DNA from: Eutreptiella sp. 'Long Island Sound 2002'
Taxonomy: Eukaryota; Euglenozoa; Euglenophyceae; Eutreptiales; Eutreptiaceae
Length of the DNA: 64,000 bases
NCBI GenBank assembly: GCA_964036045.1
Contig: OZ038378.1
Location: forward strand, 25,285,935 to 25,349,934
Direction: 5' to 3'
Below, piece by piece: positions 11,545-22,413 of this stretch. The notes beneath the pieces are model-generated. The model was given only the letters and a program-made list of their open reading frames with translations. It did not search any database and was not told where the DNA came from. The translations under genes and the position numbers were made by a program. How positions within the stretch are numbered: the first letter of the stretch is position 1; every line of letters starts with the position of its first letter.

Positions 11545-11749
11545 GCTCTAGTCATCCCCATTGTCCCGAAGGGCGGAAGCCCTTGTTTGTTGGGAGGCAA
11601 ACCGTGACATGTGTGGTACCAACAGATTGGTTGGCTTGCGCTTGTACAACAAGAATGTCGCTCTTCGCTTGGTTGGTGGTGGGCTCGCCCCCTTCAGTGT
11701 GGTATCAGCAAGAGATTCATCCAAGGATTCACCGCATGGGCTAGACACT

Positions 11750-13830
11750 AGTGTAGAGGGGATGCAGTGAATCCTTGGAAGGTGTAGACCCTTCAAGGAG
11801 TCACCGCATGGGCTGTAGACTAGTCTAGAGGGATGCAGTGAATCCTTGGAGGGTATAGACCTCTAAGGATTCACCGCATGGGTTCTACGCTACTCTAGAA
11901 GGATGCGGTGAATCCTTGGTGGGTGTAGACCTTCCAAGGATTCACCGCATGGGCTGTACACTAGTTTAGAGAGGATGCGTTGAAACCTTGATCCTAGGAT
12001 TCATCGCGTGGGCTGTACACTAGTCTACAGTGGATGCCATGAATCCTTGGCAGGTGTAGACCCTCGTAGGATTCATCGCATGGGTGTACACTAGTCTTGA
12101 GGGGATGCGATGGATGCTAGGGGGGTGTAGACCCTCGTAGGATTCATCGCATGGGCTGTACACTAGTTTAGAAGGGATGCGGTGAAACCTTGATCCTACG
12201 ATTCATCGCGTGGGCTGTACACTAGTTCACAGGGGATGCGATGAATCCTAGGGGGGTGTAGACCCTCCTAGGATTCATCGCATGGGTGTACACTAGTCTT
12301 GATGTGATGCGATGGATCCTAGGGGGGTGTAGACCCTCCTAGGATTCATCGCATGGGCTGTACACTAGTTTAGAGAGGATGCGGTGAAACCTTGATCCTA
12401 GGATTGATCGCGTGGGCTGTACACCAGTCTAGAGGGGATGCGACGAATCCTTGGGGAGTGTAGACCCTCGTAGGATTCATCGCATGGGCTGTACACTAGT
12501 CCACAGGGGATGCGATGACTCCTAGGGGGGTGTAGACCCTCCTAGGATTCATCGCATGGGTGTACACTAGTCTTGAGGGGATGCGATGGATCCTAGGGGG
12601 GTGTAGACCCTCCTAGGATTCATCGCATGGGCTGTACACTAGTCTAGAGGGGATGCGTTGAATCCTTGGGGGGTGTAGACCCTCCTAGGATTCATCGCAT
12701 GGGCTGTACACTAGTCTAGAGGGGATGCGATGAATCCTTGGGGAGTGTAGACCCTCCTAGGATTCATCGCATGGGCTGTACACTGTCTACAGTGTCTACA
12801 GTCTACAGTGGATGCGATGAATCCTTGGGGGGTGTAGACCCTCGTAGGATTCGTTGCATGGGTTGTACACTAGTCCACGGGGGATGCGATGAATCCTAGG
12901 GGGGTGTAGACCCTCCTAGGATTCATCGCATGGGTGTACACTAGTCTTGAGGGGATGCGATGGATCCTAGGGGGGTGTAGACCCTCCTAGGATTCATCGC
13001 ATGGGCTGTACACTAGTCTAGAGGGGATGCGATGAATCCTTGGGGAGTGTAGACCCTCCTAGGATTCATCGCATGGGCTGTACACTGTCTACAGTGTCTA
13101 CAGTCTACAGTGGATGCGATGAATCCTTGGGGGGTGTAGACCCTCGTAGGATTCATCGCATGGGTTGTACACTAGTCCACAGGGGATGCGATGAATCCTA
13201 GGGGGGTGTAGACCCTCCTACGATTCATATCATGGGTGTACACTAGTCTTGAGGAGATGCGATGGATCCTAGGGGGGTGTAGACCCTCCTAGGGTTCATC
13301 GCATGGGCTGTACACTAGTGTAGAGGGGATGCGATGAATCCTGGGGGCCGTAGACCCTGCTAGGATTCATCCCGTGGGCTGAGCATTAGTCTAGAGGGGA
13401 TGCGATGAATCCTTGGGGGGTGTAGACCCTCCTAGGATTTATCGCATGGGCTGTACACTAGTCTTGAGGGGATGCGATGAATGCTGGGGGGTGTAGACCC
13501 TCCTAAGATTCATCGCATCGGTTCTACACTAGTCTACAGTAGATGCGACGAATGCTAGGAGGGGTGCAACCCTCCGAGGATTCATCGCATGGGCTGTACA
13601 CTAGTCTACAGTGGATGCGATGAATCCTGGGGGGGGTGTACACCCTCCTAGGATTCATTGCATGGGCTGTACACTAGTCCAAAGGGGACGCGACGAATCC
13701 TTGATGGGTGTAGACCCTTCAAGGATTCACCGCATGGGTTGTACACTAGTGTGGAGGACATGCACTGAATCCTTGGTGGCTGTAGAACCTCAAGGGATTC
13801 ACCGCATGGGGTCTACTGCTGTACGAGGAT
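11750..13830 (-). repeat. 72-bp hairpin satellite, about 28 units, possibly translated
   Basis: Tandem array with a period close to 72 bp (individual spacings 70-73). Each unit contains an inverted repeat around GGGTGTAGACCC with arms such as GATGAATCCTAGG / CCTAGGATTCATC, plus TGTACACTAGTCTAGA, so either strand can fold into hairpins. On the minus strand one frame contains only TAG as a 'stop', so under TAG=Gln each unit encodes about 24 residues (P-P-R-I-H-R-I-P repeated). The frame is broken repeatedly by units of other lengths. Single-copy coding sequence abuts both ends in the same strand sense: the proline/basic leader of the hAT-like gene at 11548-11796, and the 13840-14178 frame. Confidence 0.85.
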
Positions 13831-14722
13831 ACTAGCATAGTCACACATGCAGCAAAAGAAAAATCGCAATGTGCTGGTGGTGCAGAAGCGGTGGGAGTCA
13901 TGCCAATGCACTTCAGAACGCCAGATGACATGCAACATGCTCGGGCTTTAGATCTACATACGCAGGACATTTAGCAGCCAATAGCTGGATGTGGCCGTAG
14001 GGCCGCCCGCAACTGCCCACGGTCTGCCCATGGCAGCCAAGTCCCGTCCCAGCGGGATGTTGTGCGTGGACGCCTCGTCAACAAAGCTGAAGAGGAACCG
14101 AGTTTGTGGGTTCCCTAGAGCAGCCCCAAAAAGCAGCCTATGCCCGTTAGCAAACATCCCAGCGGTGGCAAACACCACACGGCAGCTATTAAGAGCATCG
14201 CTATGGTGCGCTTATAACCCGGGGTGTGCCCCACTCACTGTCCCACTCAAATGACCTAAGCTGAGGTGCGGCAGCAGCCCATTGGGCACGTAGGCGCAAC
14301 CAGGGTGCCGGATGGTCGGCGAGCACCTGGTAGCGGAACATGTCATCACTGTAACACTCCTCATGCACCCGTTGCAGCAAGTTGTGTACTTTTGCACCGG
14401 TGGATGCCGTCACCAACACGCATGAACGTGGGGGGTTGTCACCCTCAGGACCGCTCACCCTCTTGCCCTGATTGATGGTGCCAGGGTTAACAGGATCTGA
14501 GTTCTGGGCAACAACGTAGCCTTGCTGCCATAGCACGGCTTTGATGCATGCCACTAGAGTCTCCCAGCACCTCCGGTCATTGTTGTGATGCATGACTTGT
14601 CCGGTACTTGACATACAGCCAAAGCCTGCGAATTGTTCAAGCAGTGGCGTTCGACCAGGTGGTTAAGGATCTGCCGCTCGCAATCTCACAAGGGAGGCAG
14701 GTCCTTTGGTTCAGCCCGGATG
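13831..14722 (-). CDS. Unknown protein, two open blocks upstream of the hairpin array
   Basis: The first block (14722-14201) opens after TGA, reads through TAA near 14662, and contains GCMSSTGQVMHHNNDRRCW, then a VLADHPAPWLRLRAQW segment. That segment has a counterpart at 34.1 kb (LLADDPAPRLTLLRGL followed in both by RS.xWG.PR). The second block (14178 downward; GHRLLFGAALGNPQTRFLF) is in another frame and, through TAG and TAA, runs into the 72-bp array. A frame change near 14215 separates them. No domain recognised; the shared LAD.PAP segment shows it belongs to a family repeated in this genome. Confidence 0.45.
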
Positions 14723-15915
14723 TTTGCCTACAATTTGGACCATTTGGCACCTTGCTGGATTTCGTTACACAAGTTGCAACAGGTAGCGGAGTCAGGGACA
14801 ACCATGCACCAATACCCGCCGCTGAAATCGCCTTTTGCGTAGTAGTAGCACCGATCCACACATTGTCATCAGAGATGCCACCACCATGAACCCTTGCCTA
14901 GAAGTCCGGTTTCGAAGCGACCCAAGGCTCCGTGGCAACCCAGCCGTGCACCATGTCACCATCATTGAGCTCATATTGCCCCCCACCTGCAATCGTGAGG
15001 CCTAGTACGCTTGGGTGGGCACGTTCCCATCACCATCAAGATGAGGCCACCATCGCTCGAAGTCAAGGATCCTTTCTCTGCCGTTGTCTTGTGCGCATTG
15101 GGCAGCGGCAACCATCTCATGGACAGTGTAGACCTCCAATGCCTTGGCCACGAACCTGTAACAGTCAAGCCAAGATTGGGTAAACCTTGACACAACATTG
15201 TCATCGGGCCCATAATCCAGGGCATTCTATGTGCAGCTGCTGTCCAAGGCCATTGGGGGCTGTGCGGCCAAGTCCACCGGCAGCGAGGCCGGAACTTGGA
15301 CAGATGGCTGCTGTTCAGGGGCACACAGTGGTTGTGGTGAGGGTTGACCACCCGGTGCTATGGCCGAGTCAACCGGCGCCATAGCCAAGAGTTTGACAGA
15401 TGGGTGCGGTTTAGGGGCACGCAGTGCGTGTGATGAGGGGGGAGCACCCTCTGGTGCAGCCGAGTCAACCGGCGCCGGGGCCACCACTTGGACAGATTGC
15501 TGCGGCTTAGGGGCACGCAGTGGTTGTGATGAGGGTTGAGCACCTATGGTGCGCCCAAGTCAACCGGCTCCAGGGCCGAAACAGGGGCAGACGACTGCGG
15601 CTCGGGGGCACGCAGTGGTTGTGCAGGGGGTTGCGCACCCTGTGGTGCGCCCGAGTAAACCGGCAAGAGGGCCGGAATAGGGGCTGACTGCTGGGGCTTA
15701 GGGGCACGCATCGATGATGACGATGATGATGAGGGTTGATCACCCTGTTGTGCGAATAAGTCAACCGACGTAGGGAGCATGACGAAAGCCACACCACCGG
15801 GTGGTGGCGCAACATGCTGTGGCTTTTTCCCCCATTTGGTGGCGTTGGGGATTCGGGAATCCAAGGCCTTGACCAGGAGTGAGTGGCTGAGACGAAGTTT
15901 GGTCGACGCCCGCAA
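14637..15915 (-). CDS. Proline-rich repeat protein with unknown C-terminal domain
   Basis: The N-terminal part (15915-15240) contains about five imperfect repeats of 35 residues built from P-V-D-S-A, L-R-A-P-K/E-P and Q-x-S-V/A. One frame change lies near 15545. After DSSCT a TAG at about 15230 is read through into NALDYGPDDNVVSRFTQSW, then DFERWWPHLDGDG. A +1 change near 15000 leads into VLGLTIAGGGQYELNDGD and, through a further TAG, ARVHGGGISDDNVWIG, ending in TGA at 14637. The low-complexity N-terminus and compact Trp/Gly-rich C-terminus suggest a secreted or wall-associated protein, but no family was recognised. The frame changes may be small introns, indels or decay. Confidence 0.45.
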
Positions 15916-16492
15916 GAGCTGGGAATGGAATTGAGTGCTCCGGCTCGAGGGGCACAGAGTGGCTCATATATGTATGGTCGCTTAGCGCTAGGGCTTGGAC
16001 CACAACCAACTGATGCGGCTCAGAGGCACACACTAATGAAACTAGAAGCGTGGGGAGAGGGTCAGTTCTGTGGCCTACAACGCTAGGGTCGAGGCCGCAG
16101 ACCAAAAATCTACACTTCGGAGGTCTAGTGAGGCAAATACAACTGTTCAGTATAGAAAAACACGGAGGAGTGGCATGGAGGCATGGAATGGCAGTTGACA
16201 GCACATAGCACTACATGGTCCATGTGCGCTTTGACATTTCCCGGCCCTTGGGGAAACAGACGTGTGCATGGCGAAGGATGCCAACCACAGCAGCCACGGC
16301 GCCAAGGCTGAGCCTATAAGCAAGTTTTGCTGCCTCAAGGCTGAGCATCACAGGCAGACATGCAACATACATTCACAACACTCATGAACCAATGCACCGC
16401 CCCTTCTCATATTTTATGTTGTAGCTCCCAAAAATAGGGCCCTGTGAGACTTTTTCGAGAACAAGAGCAGGGGCTCATTGAAGGGCATACAC
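15916..16492. other. Upstream region of the proline-rich gene; nothing definite
   Basis: Alternative minus-strand frames overlap the gene start but are less protein-like. No repeat or RNA recognised. Confidence 0.25.
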
Positions 16493-16562
16493 CCATCCAT
16501 GATTCACTGCATGGGGTCTACACTAGTGTACAAGGGTTGCCGTGAATCCTTAAAGGGTGTCA
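16493..16562 (-). repeat. Isolated unit of the 72-bp hairpin satellite
   Basis: Contains GATTCACTGCATGGGGTCT, ACACTAGTGTAC and GTGAATCCTTAAAGGGTGT in the order found in units of the 11750-13830 array, 2.7 kb away from it. The lone copy shows the unit can be dispersed. Confidence 0.7.
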
Positions 16563-16599
16563 TCCTCTATGGCGACTAACGATAGAGACAACCTATAGA

Positions 16600-17010
16600 C
16601 AGGACGATGTTGTCTTGGACAAGCATGTCATGATTGAGTCCCAGCAGGAAAATGTGTCTTCTCAAGGGGATGTTGGTACGAAACAGGGCCTAAGAAAAAT
16701 ATCTCTGCAGGGATCTGTGCCTTTGCACGAACCCAACACCAGCAACCCATCCCCACAGGGTGCCTATACACGTCCAATAAGAATCCTTGAAGGGGATGCA
16801 ACTGGGGTGGGGAACGTGAACCATTTCACCTACAGTCACAGCGTCACAGCTCACACTTCGGACTGGCTATACTGCCTCAAGGGTTAGCATCATGACCAAT
16901 GCAAATGGTATCAATGGAATTGGGATTCACAAATAAAAACGTCATGGTAACAACAAGGACACCAAACAAATGCGACAAATGGTGACAGACATATTTTCCA
17001 TTTCTGGTTT
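16600..17010 (+). repeat. Direct duplication with 17465-17890, copy 1
   Basis: The order of words (CAGGGCCTAAGAAAAA, AACCCAACA, ACAGGGTGC, AGCATCATGACCAATGC, ATCAATGGAATT, ATTCACAAATAA) is repeated 865 bases downstream with moderate divergence. Confidence 0.75.
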
Positions 17011-17464
17011 GCCGTGTTTTTCTGGACAGGCCACAAGACATATTTTTTTCTTTGAACCTGAATTTACTTGGTTGAATGGTGCCTCATGTGCTTTACGTGC
17101 TTTGCTTTCCTTTGCAGTCGATGTTTGTCTTTACATAGAAAGAGAAACGAATTGGAAAACACCACCTTCCCCCTCCTACTTGCATGAGCATTTCCAGAAT
17201 GGTGCCACCCCTTTGAGATGTAAAATTTTGACACACAACAGAGCCCCTTCTCACATGTCTTGTTTTTGTGAATGAAGGTCGGATACACCTGGTGAGAAGT
17301 GATTTGAACCCCTCACGGACATCCCTATCGGTGGAAATGGAGTTTTGAAGCTGCCGCTATGAGGCACTTAGAGGATGTGGTGGAGACTGGACCTGTCTCC
17401 CTGCTGATGGCGCGGCCCTTCTCAGCGCACGAAACACTGTGTCTCCCTATTGTGCAGTGCATTT

Positions 17465-17890
17465 ATGTGCTGAAGGATCCGCAAGGGGACGGGTAATGCT
17501 CAGTGCACAAAACGGTGCGTTTTTTGACCTCCGGGCCGACACAAAACAGGACCTAAGAAAAAGGTACCTGTTGGGGTTTGTGGCATGGTACAAACCCAAC
17601 ATCCGCAGAGCACCCTACAGGGTGCACAAATGAATTGGATCATCACGGAAGGGGTTGCAAAGAACACAACATGCAAAAAAAGGCAAATGGGTGGGCACAT
17701 GCCACCTACACTCCACCTACAGCCACAACGTCACAACGGAGACTGGAGGCTGGCTATGCTCCCTCAAGCGTCAGCATCATGACCAATGCGAATTGTATCA
17801 ATGGAATTCGAATTCACAAATAATAAGGTCATGGGAACCGCAGGAACATCAAACAAACGAGACATATGTTCACACACATTTTTTCCGGAC
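17465..17890 (+). repeat. Direct duplication with 16600-17010, copy 2
   Basis: Second copy of the block, more diverged than the 0.4/1.5 kb pair, so an older duplication. Neither copy has a convincing frame. Confidence 0.75.
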
Positions 17891-17899
17891 ACGCCACAT

Positions 17900-18660
17900 G
17901 ACGTATTACATCCCAAAGGGGCGGTGAGGCTTTTCCATATGTTAATACGCCGGGGAGGAGGAGGGTGGTGTTTTCTGATTCTTTTCCCATTCTACATGAA
18001 GGCAAACATGAACATGCAAGGAATGCGAAGCACGCAAGGCACTGAGGACACCTCTAAACAAAATAATTACTATAAATAAATGGTGCATTCAATTCTTGCA
18101 AATAAACACACAGCAGAGAGAGGGGGGTCTTTACCAAATCATTCTTCATGCTCCATTCAAATAAACACACAACACAATTTGCGCGGGGTGGGGTGTAGAA
18201 GAGAACTCATGAGTGGGGGGCTAGACTAGGGAAGGGCCAACCGGGGGGGGGGGTGCAAACCAATGTTGGGGGGGGGGGCATTACATTGGGGGTGTCCAAA
18301 TGTGGGTTGTAGGGGGGGGGGGGTTGCATCATGGGGGAGGGGGGCTTATGGGTGCATATTGGCGGTCCATAAAAGTTTGATGTCTGATGTCTCATGGCCA
18401 TCTTGGTTGCCATGCAGTATCCTCTTGGACATGAGTTTTGAACGGGGGGTTCCGCTTTTCCGTTGGAACGGAACTACACATGCACACACTCCTATACTTC
18501 CTAACAAACCACGCGCTGTGCGCCACGGTCTAGTGGAGCGAGAAAATCGCCTTCCAATTCACGAGGTGGCATAACACACCAAGCGGTTTGGATGTGGTGG
18601 TCTCCACACGCCACCTTCGACTTGCTCAAGAATGTCTTTTTGCGCCACAATGTGTGCATG
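17900..18660. other. Intergenic, poly-G tracts; no gene
   Basis: Contains several G runs of 9-13 (18240-18330). The segment nearest 18660 is presumably the 3' flank of the minus-strand gene ending at 18661. Confidence 0.35.
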
Positions 18661-19752
18661 TCAGTCACACTCTTGATGATGCTAAAAACCAATCTTGTGC
18701 ACCTTAACATTTTTTACCTCCACAGTGCCGTTCGGGTGAAACACCTTCACCACCTGCACCACACGCTTTTGATACTCTGTTGTCTCAGGGAAAACTTCGG
18801 CTAACATAACGTCAACTATATATATTTTTGTAGGTTAGAGGGGGACGCGGGCAGCCAAGGGTGCATGTGCAGCTTGTTGCATAATGTCCGGCGCACTTGT
18901 TGCATGTGTCCTTTGACCCACCGCGCATCCCCTCTGTAGCCCATGCTCACAAGTCACTGGCTACTCGCTTGGAAATTGCATTGCAAAGCTGTGCACCACA
19001 AAGTGCATCATCCCACCCGCGACTGTGGTGAACCACAACAACTCCGGCGGAGGTGTTCGTTGGCGTGTGGCCCAACGAGTCCTGTGCAGCAGGTGGTCGG
19101 CGCTGATGATCGCGTGTGACTGTGTAGCATGGATGAATGGCTAGGTGGCGTACGTTGAAGCCAACACCAACACAGTACTTGACAACCCACAAACAATACG
19201 ATTTGAATGATTTCTCACCGGGGTTGAAAAGGGGATGCAGGCTAGTAACTACGGCTCTGCGTCGAAGTGTTGCACCTTTGAGCACGGACATACCTCACAA
19301 TTGCATAACATTGTGACCCCGCTACCCCGATGGGGGGCATTCTTCGGTTCATTGGGGCGAACGAAAAAGGTTACGTGTTGCACTAATGCTAGGCGCTCGG
19401 CCTTTGCCTCGTGCTTTAGCATCGCAAAAACTTTGCGTGTCAGCCGGAGCACATTACCCTCAAACCTTTCTACAAGGTCCTCCGTGTTGGAATATACGTT
19501 TGTGGATTTGAAGTCCGCCAGGAAGGGTACACATAAAGGTCTTGCATATTAACAAGTCCACGGGAAAGTATCTTCAGGGATGGGGCCCTCACTGGGGAGT
19601 GGTTGCTGACCTACGTTGATGACCATACATACTAACTTGGAAGGCGCTCCTGAATGGGGTTATTGATTGGACTTGCTCATTGGGCATATCAGGCTGATAA
19701 CTCTTCCTCGCCTACTTTCTTAACTACTTCCAATTGGGCTGATTTCCGGCAT
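18661..19752 (-). CDS. Intact unknown 363-aa protein with 8 in-frame TAA/TAG codons
   Basis: ATG at 19752 to TGA at 18661-18663, one unbroken frame when TAA (four) and TAG (four) are read as Gln. The first is after GSS near 19720, another at 18835 after RVPL. Composition is protein-like throughout. Visible parts: a short polar N-terminus, LVERFEGNVLRLTRKVFAML (helical), a cysteine cluster LCNCEVCPC, and a lysine-rich tail KNVKVHKIGF. The same stretch is shredded into pieces under the standard code, and an overlapping shorter frame at 18947-19291 would be called instead. No family recognised. It is the cleanest single test of the genetic code in the window, needing no intron or frame correction. 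Confidence 0.75.
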
Positions 19753-20030
19753 GGGGGGGGGGGGGGATGGCCTGGGTGCGCCAGGGCTGCCTCTCTCACA
19801 TTGCACCACACCAACACAACCCTATTGCACTCTCCACCACAATGATGTGCCGGGTCGATTGTGCTTCAGTCTCCGTGCCTTCCAATGAATGATGAAGCAA
19901 AATACAACATCAAACAGGTGCCTTTCCCTTCTGTGAAATACTAATGATGGCAGCCCACAACTGCCAAACAACAGGGGGAACAACGTTTCTCTTGTACGAA
20001 AGGAGAGGTGTGATCATAGCAGGTTCAAGG
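19753..20030. other. Short intergenic spacer
   Basis: A run of G at 19754-19766 lies immediately upstream of the 19752 start. Nothing else recognised. Confidence 0.3.
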
Positions 20031-21192
20031 TCATAACTCACCGGCCTCGCTGCCCTCGCTTCGCACCTTTTGGTCCGCGCAAATGCCGCCTTGCCATGCG
20101 TACCAGTCGCTTTGCACCACGCCGCCGCAAGAAACGTGATTGCACGGGGCCTACACGTGGCACACCGTAAAATGTGCGCACCGCCATTTAGCGGACTGTT
20201 GATAGCCTCCGCCGAAGCAGGTTAACTTGGTCTACTTTGGCACACCTGTTTTGGACGGAGAGGAAACAATATTCTACGAGTGCAAATAGCAGCTACACTC
20301 CGATTGGGATTGGAACTTTTATGTATGTGCATTCATCGGTGCCTTAAGCCGTTCGACATGCATGTTTGCCTTGACGTGCCCCGCGCATGCACTAGCTATC
20401 TCAATGTGTAGCCGCTCATTCTCCGCTATTAATTGCGCCACTTGACCTACCCATTGTGCATACTTGTCCGACCGTTACATATACCCGGTGTATTCAAGGT
20501 CCCCAATACCCTGCAATTGCACAGTTTTGTCCTAAAGGGTCTTGTTGTCAACTTGCAGCCACGTAACGTTGGCCTGGAGCACGTGGGTTTCAGCACTCCA
20601 CAAACAGCTTGCCTACGCGCCAGCAGCCGCACAGGAAAATGCATATGCAAGCTTGTCCACAACCTTGTCAGTGTCGCAGCAATCGCCTGCACCAACATCA
20701 ATCCGGGCCCTTGCACCCCAACTCCTTCTTCGGCCTCTTCTGTTGCGGCCCCTATTAATCCCCGCAGCCCTCCTCTACTTTGGAGGGAGTACGACCACCA
20801 AGGATCCCCTTCTCCTTTCCACCAACGTACTGGACATCCTTCTGGTCCATGTACCGTACAGCCGCAGGGGGTGTGCTGTCAGTGCCAATCCGGACCACCG
20901 CATGCAGGCATGTAGCGCCCTTCCGGGCAGCCAACCCGTTTTCATACGGGACGTGCTCATTATTGGTACTACTGGGGCCGACATACACCGTGTACGTCCA
21001 AGTGTGCGCCGCCTCACAATCCCTCGAAACCACAACCGCTAGTAGATTGACGTGCAACAACTAGATCGGGGGAACCTCTTGTGCCTTGGACTTGCACCTC
21101 AGCGTTGTAGTCGAGAACCTCCATGTGTTGCCCTAACCCATGACGGCATCCGCCACAGTGTCAACCATGAGCAGGGCTTGCGATGGAGTATT
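20031..21192 (-). CDS. C-terminal part of a large gene, paralogous to the 51-53.6 kb gene
   Basis: Opens after TGA at about 21193, reads TAG near 21147 and 21065, contains AHTWTYTVYVG (compare SNTWSFLVYSE in the 51 kb gene), then GCGD followed by adjacent TAA TAG and GPQQKRPKKELGCKGPD. A one-base shift near 20690 leads into VVDKLAYAFSCAAAGA and a coiled-coil stretch (KYAQWVGQVAQLIAENERLH), with seven more TAA/TAG, to TGA at 20031. The order of TW.xxVY segment, charged linker and coiled coil is the same in the 51164-52291 region, which supports paralogy. The shift and the missing link to the next block suggest decay or an unseen intron. Confidence 0.55.
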
Positions 21193-21624
21193 TCAATACT
21201 TGTCCAATCCATCCCCGATCCCCCGGAGCACCGTGCTAGGGCGCATCTCTCTTTGTGGGGTGTCCTCGAATTCGCAAATCGGGTTACTGCCAGCCCATGG
21301 CGAAGTGCAACACAGCACCCGAGGTACATTGTGGCCTGCAAAGAAAGACATATGTGCAACACAGGCCGGTCACGCAAGGAGGAAGTGCCATGTGCAGATT
21401 GTTACCGGTCTACAACACCAATTAGCATTCATAATCTGCATGGTGTTCCTGGTTTGCATCCTCCTCGTAAACAAACATCTTGATGAAGAATCTTGATCCG
21501 CAACAGCTTGTTGATTTGGCATCCTGACCAAGGATCCTGATCTGCAACATGTTCCTTAGGAGGATTCCTGGCAGGGATCCGGACTACAAACAAAACAGTG
21601 CGTTGCGCATGCCTGTGCACATTT

Positions 21625-22413
21625 TCACACCTGTCCGCAGCGACAAAGCTACACCACCTCCTTCGGCAACTGTGCCAGCCATCCGCACGTTAGGGCTATG
21701 TTGGGGTCCGGAATGGGAGTGTCCACAAAAGGCATATCCGACGGCCATACAACAGCTTGTTCACCACGTCTAGGTACCGTTGCAATCCCCGCAAAGCTCG
21801 CGCAGGGCCATTACTTCAGACGGTTGACAGCCCAGGACCGTCCAATTGGTGTCAGTTGGGGCCGACTGGTGTTCTCCCTCGTGAACCCGTTCCCGAACGG
21901 GGTACTCTGCTCCGGCTGCCAGCAACAAGCTCGGGTCGACGGGTCACGGATCTGGTGGAGCCATGTCCAGCTATACATCAGAACGTTATTGGTGTCCTCT
22001 GTACCCACGCCAAATCCACCAAAGCCCCTATTCACAATGACCAACAACAAACCCGGGGGTGTGACCAGCAAACAATGGTGCTCTGGTCTTGGCCATGGCA
22101 ACCACTCACTCTCATGTACGAGCGCCGACAGTGGGCGGTCCTGCGGCCTCCGGGTCGTGTCTTGGTCGATGACTTGCGGTGTTGTTGCTCCTTCACAATG
22201 GCTCGTGCACAGGGTTGTCCAAGGCGCATGATTCGAGCAGATCACCATGTGTTGTAGCGGAGGCACTGAATTTCCATCGCTTGCTGCAACCTCGCCTAGA
22301 TCTCTTGCCGCATCCTCCACTGCAGACCACTGTGTTCTCGGCAAAGGGCTTGTACACCACCACCTAAATACCTCTCGGCAATGGGCTTCTGGCGGCATCC
22401 AACGACTCCACAA
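21625..22413 (-). CDS. Middle part of the same large gene
   Basis: A frame ending at TGA 21625, with TAA at 21811 read through from AVNRLK into WPCASFAGIATVP. It contains LPWPRPEHHCLLVTPPG and VNRGFGGFGVGTED, which align with PWPRSEHHALLVTPPG and VNGRFGGFARGAEE in the 53 kb gene. That is the best paralogy evidence between the two loci. It overlaps the downstream end of the 22242-23839 block in another frame, so an intron or frame change must lie around 22150-22300. Confidence 0.55.
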
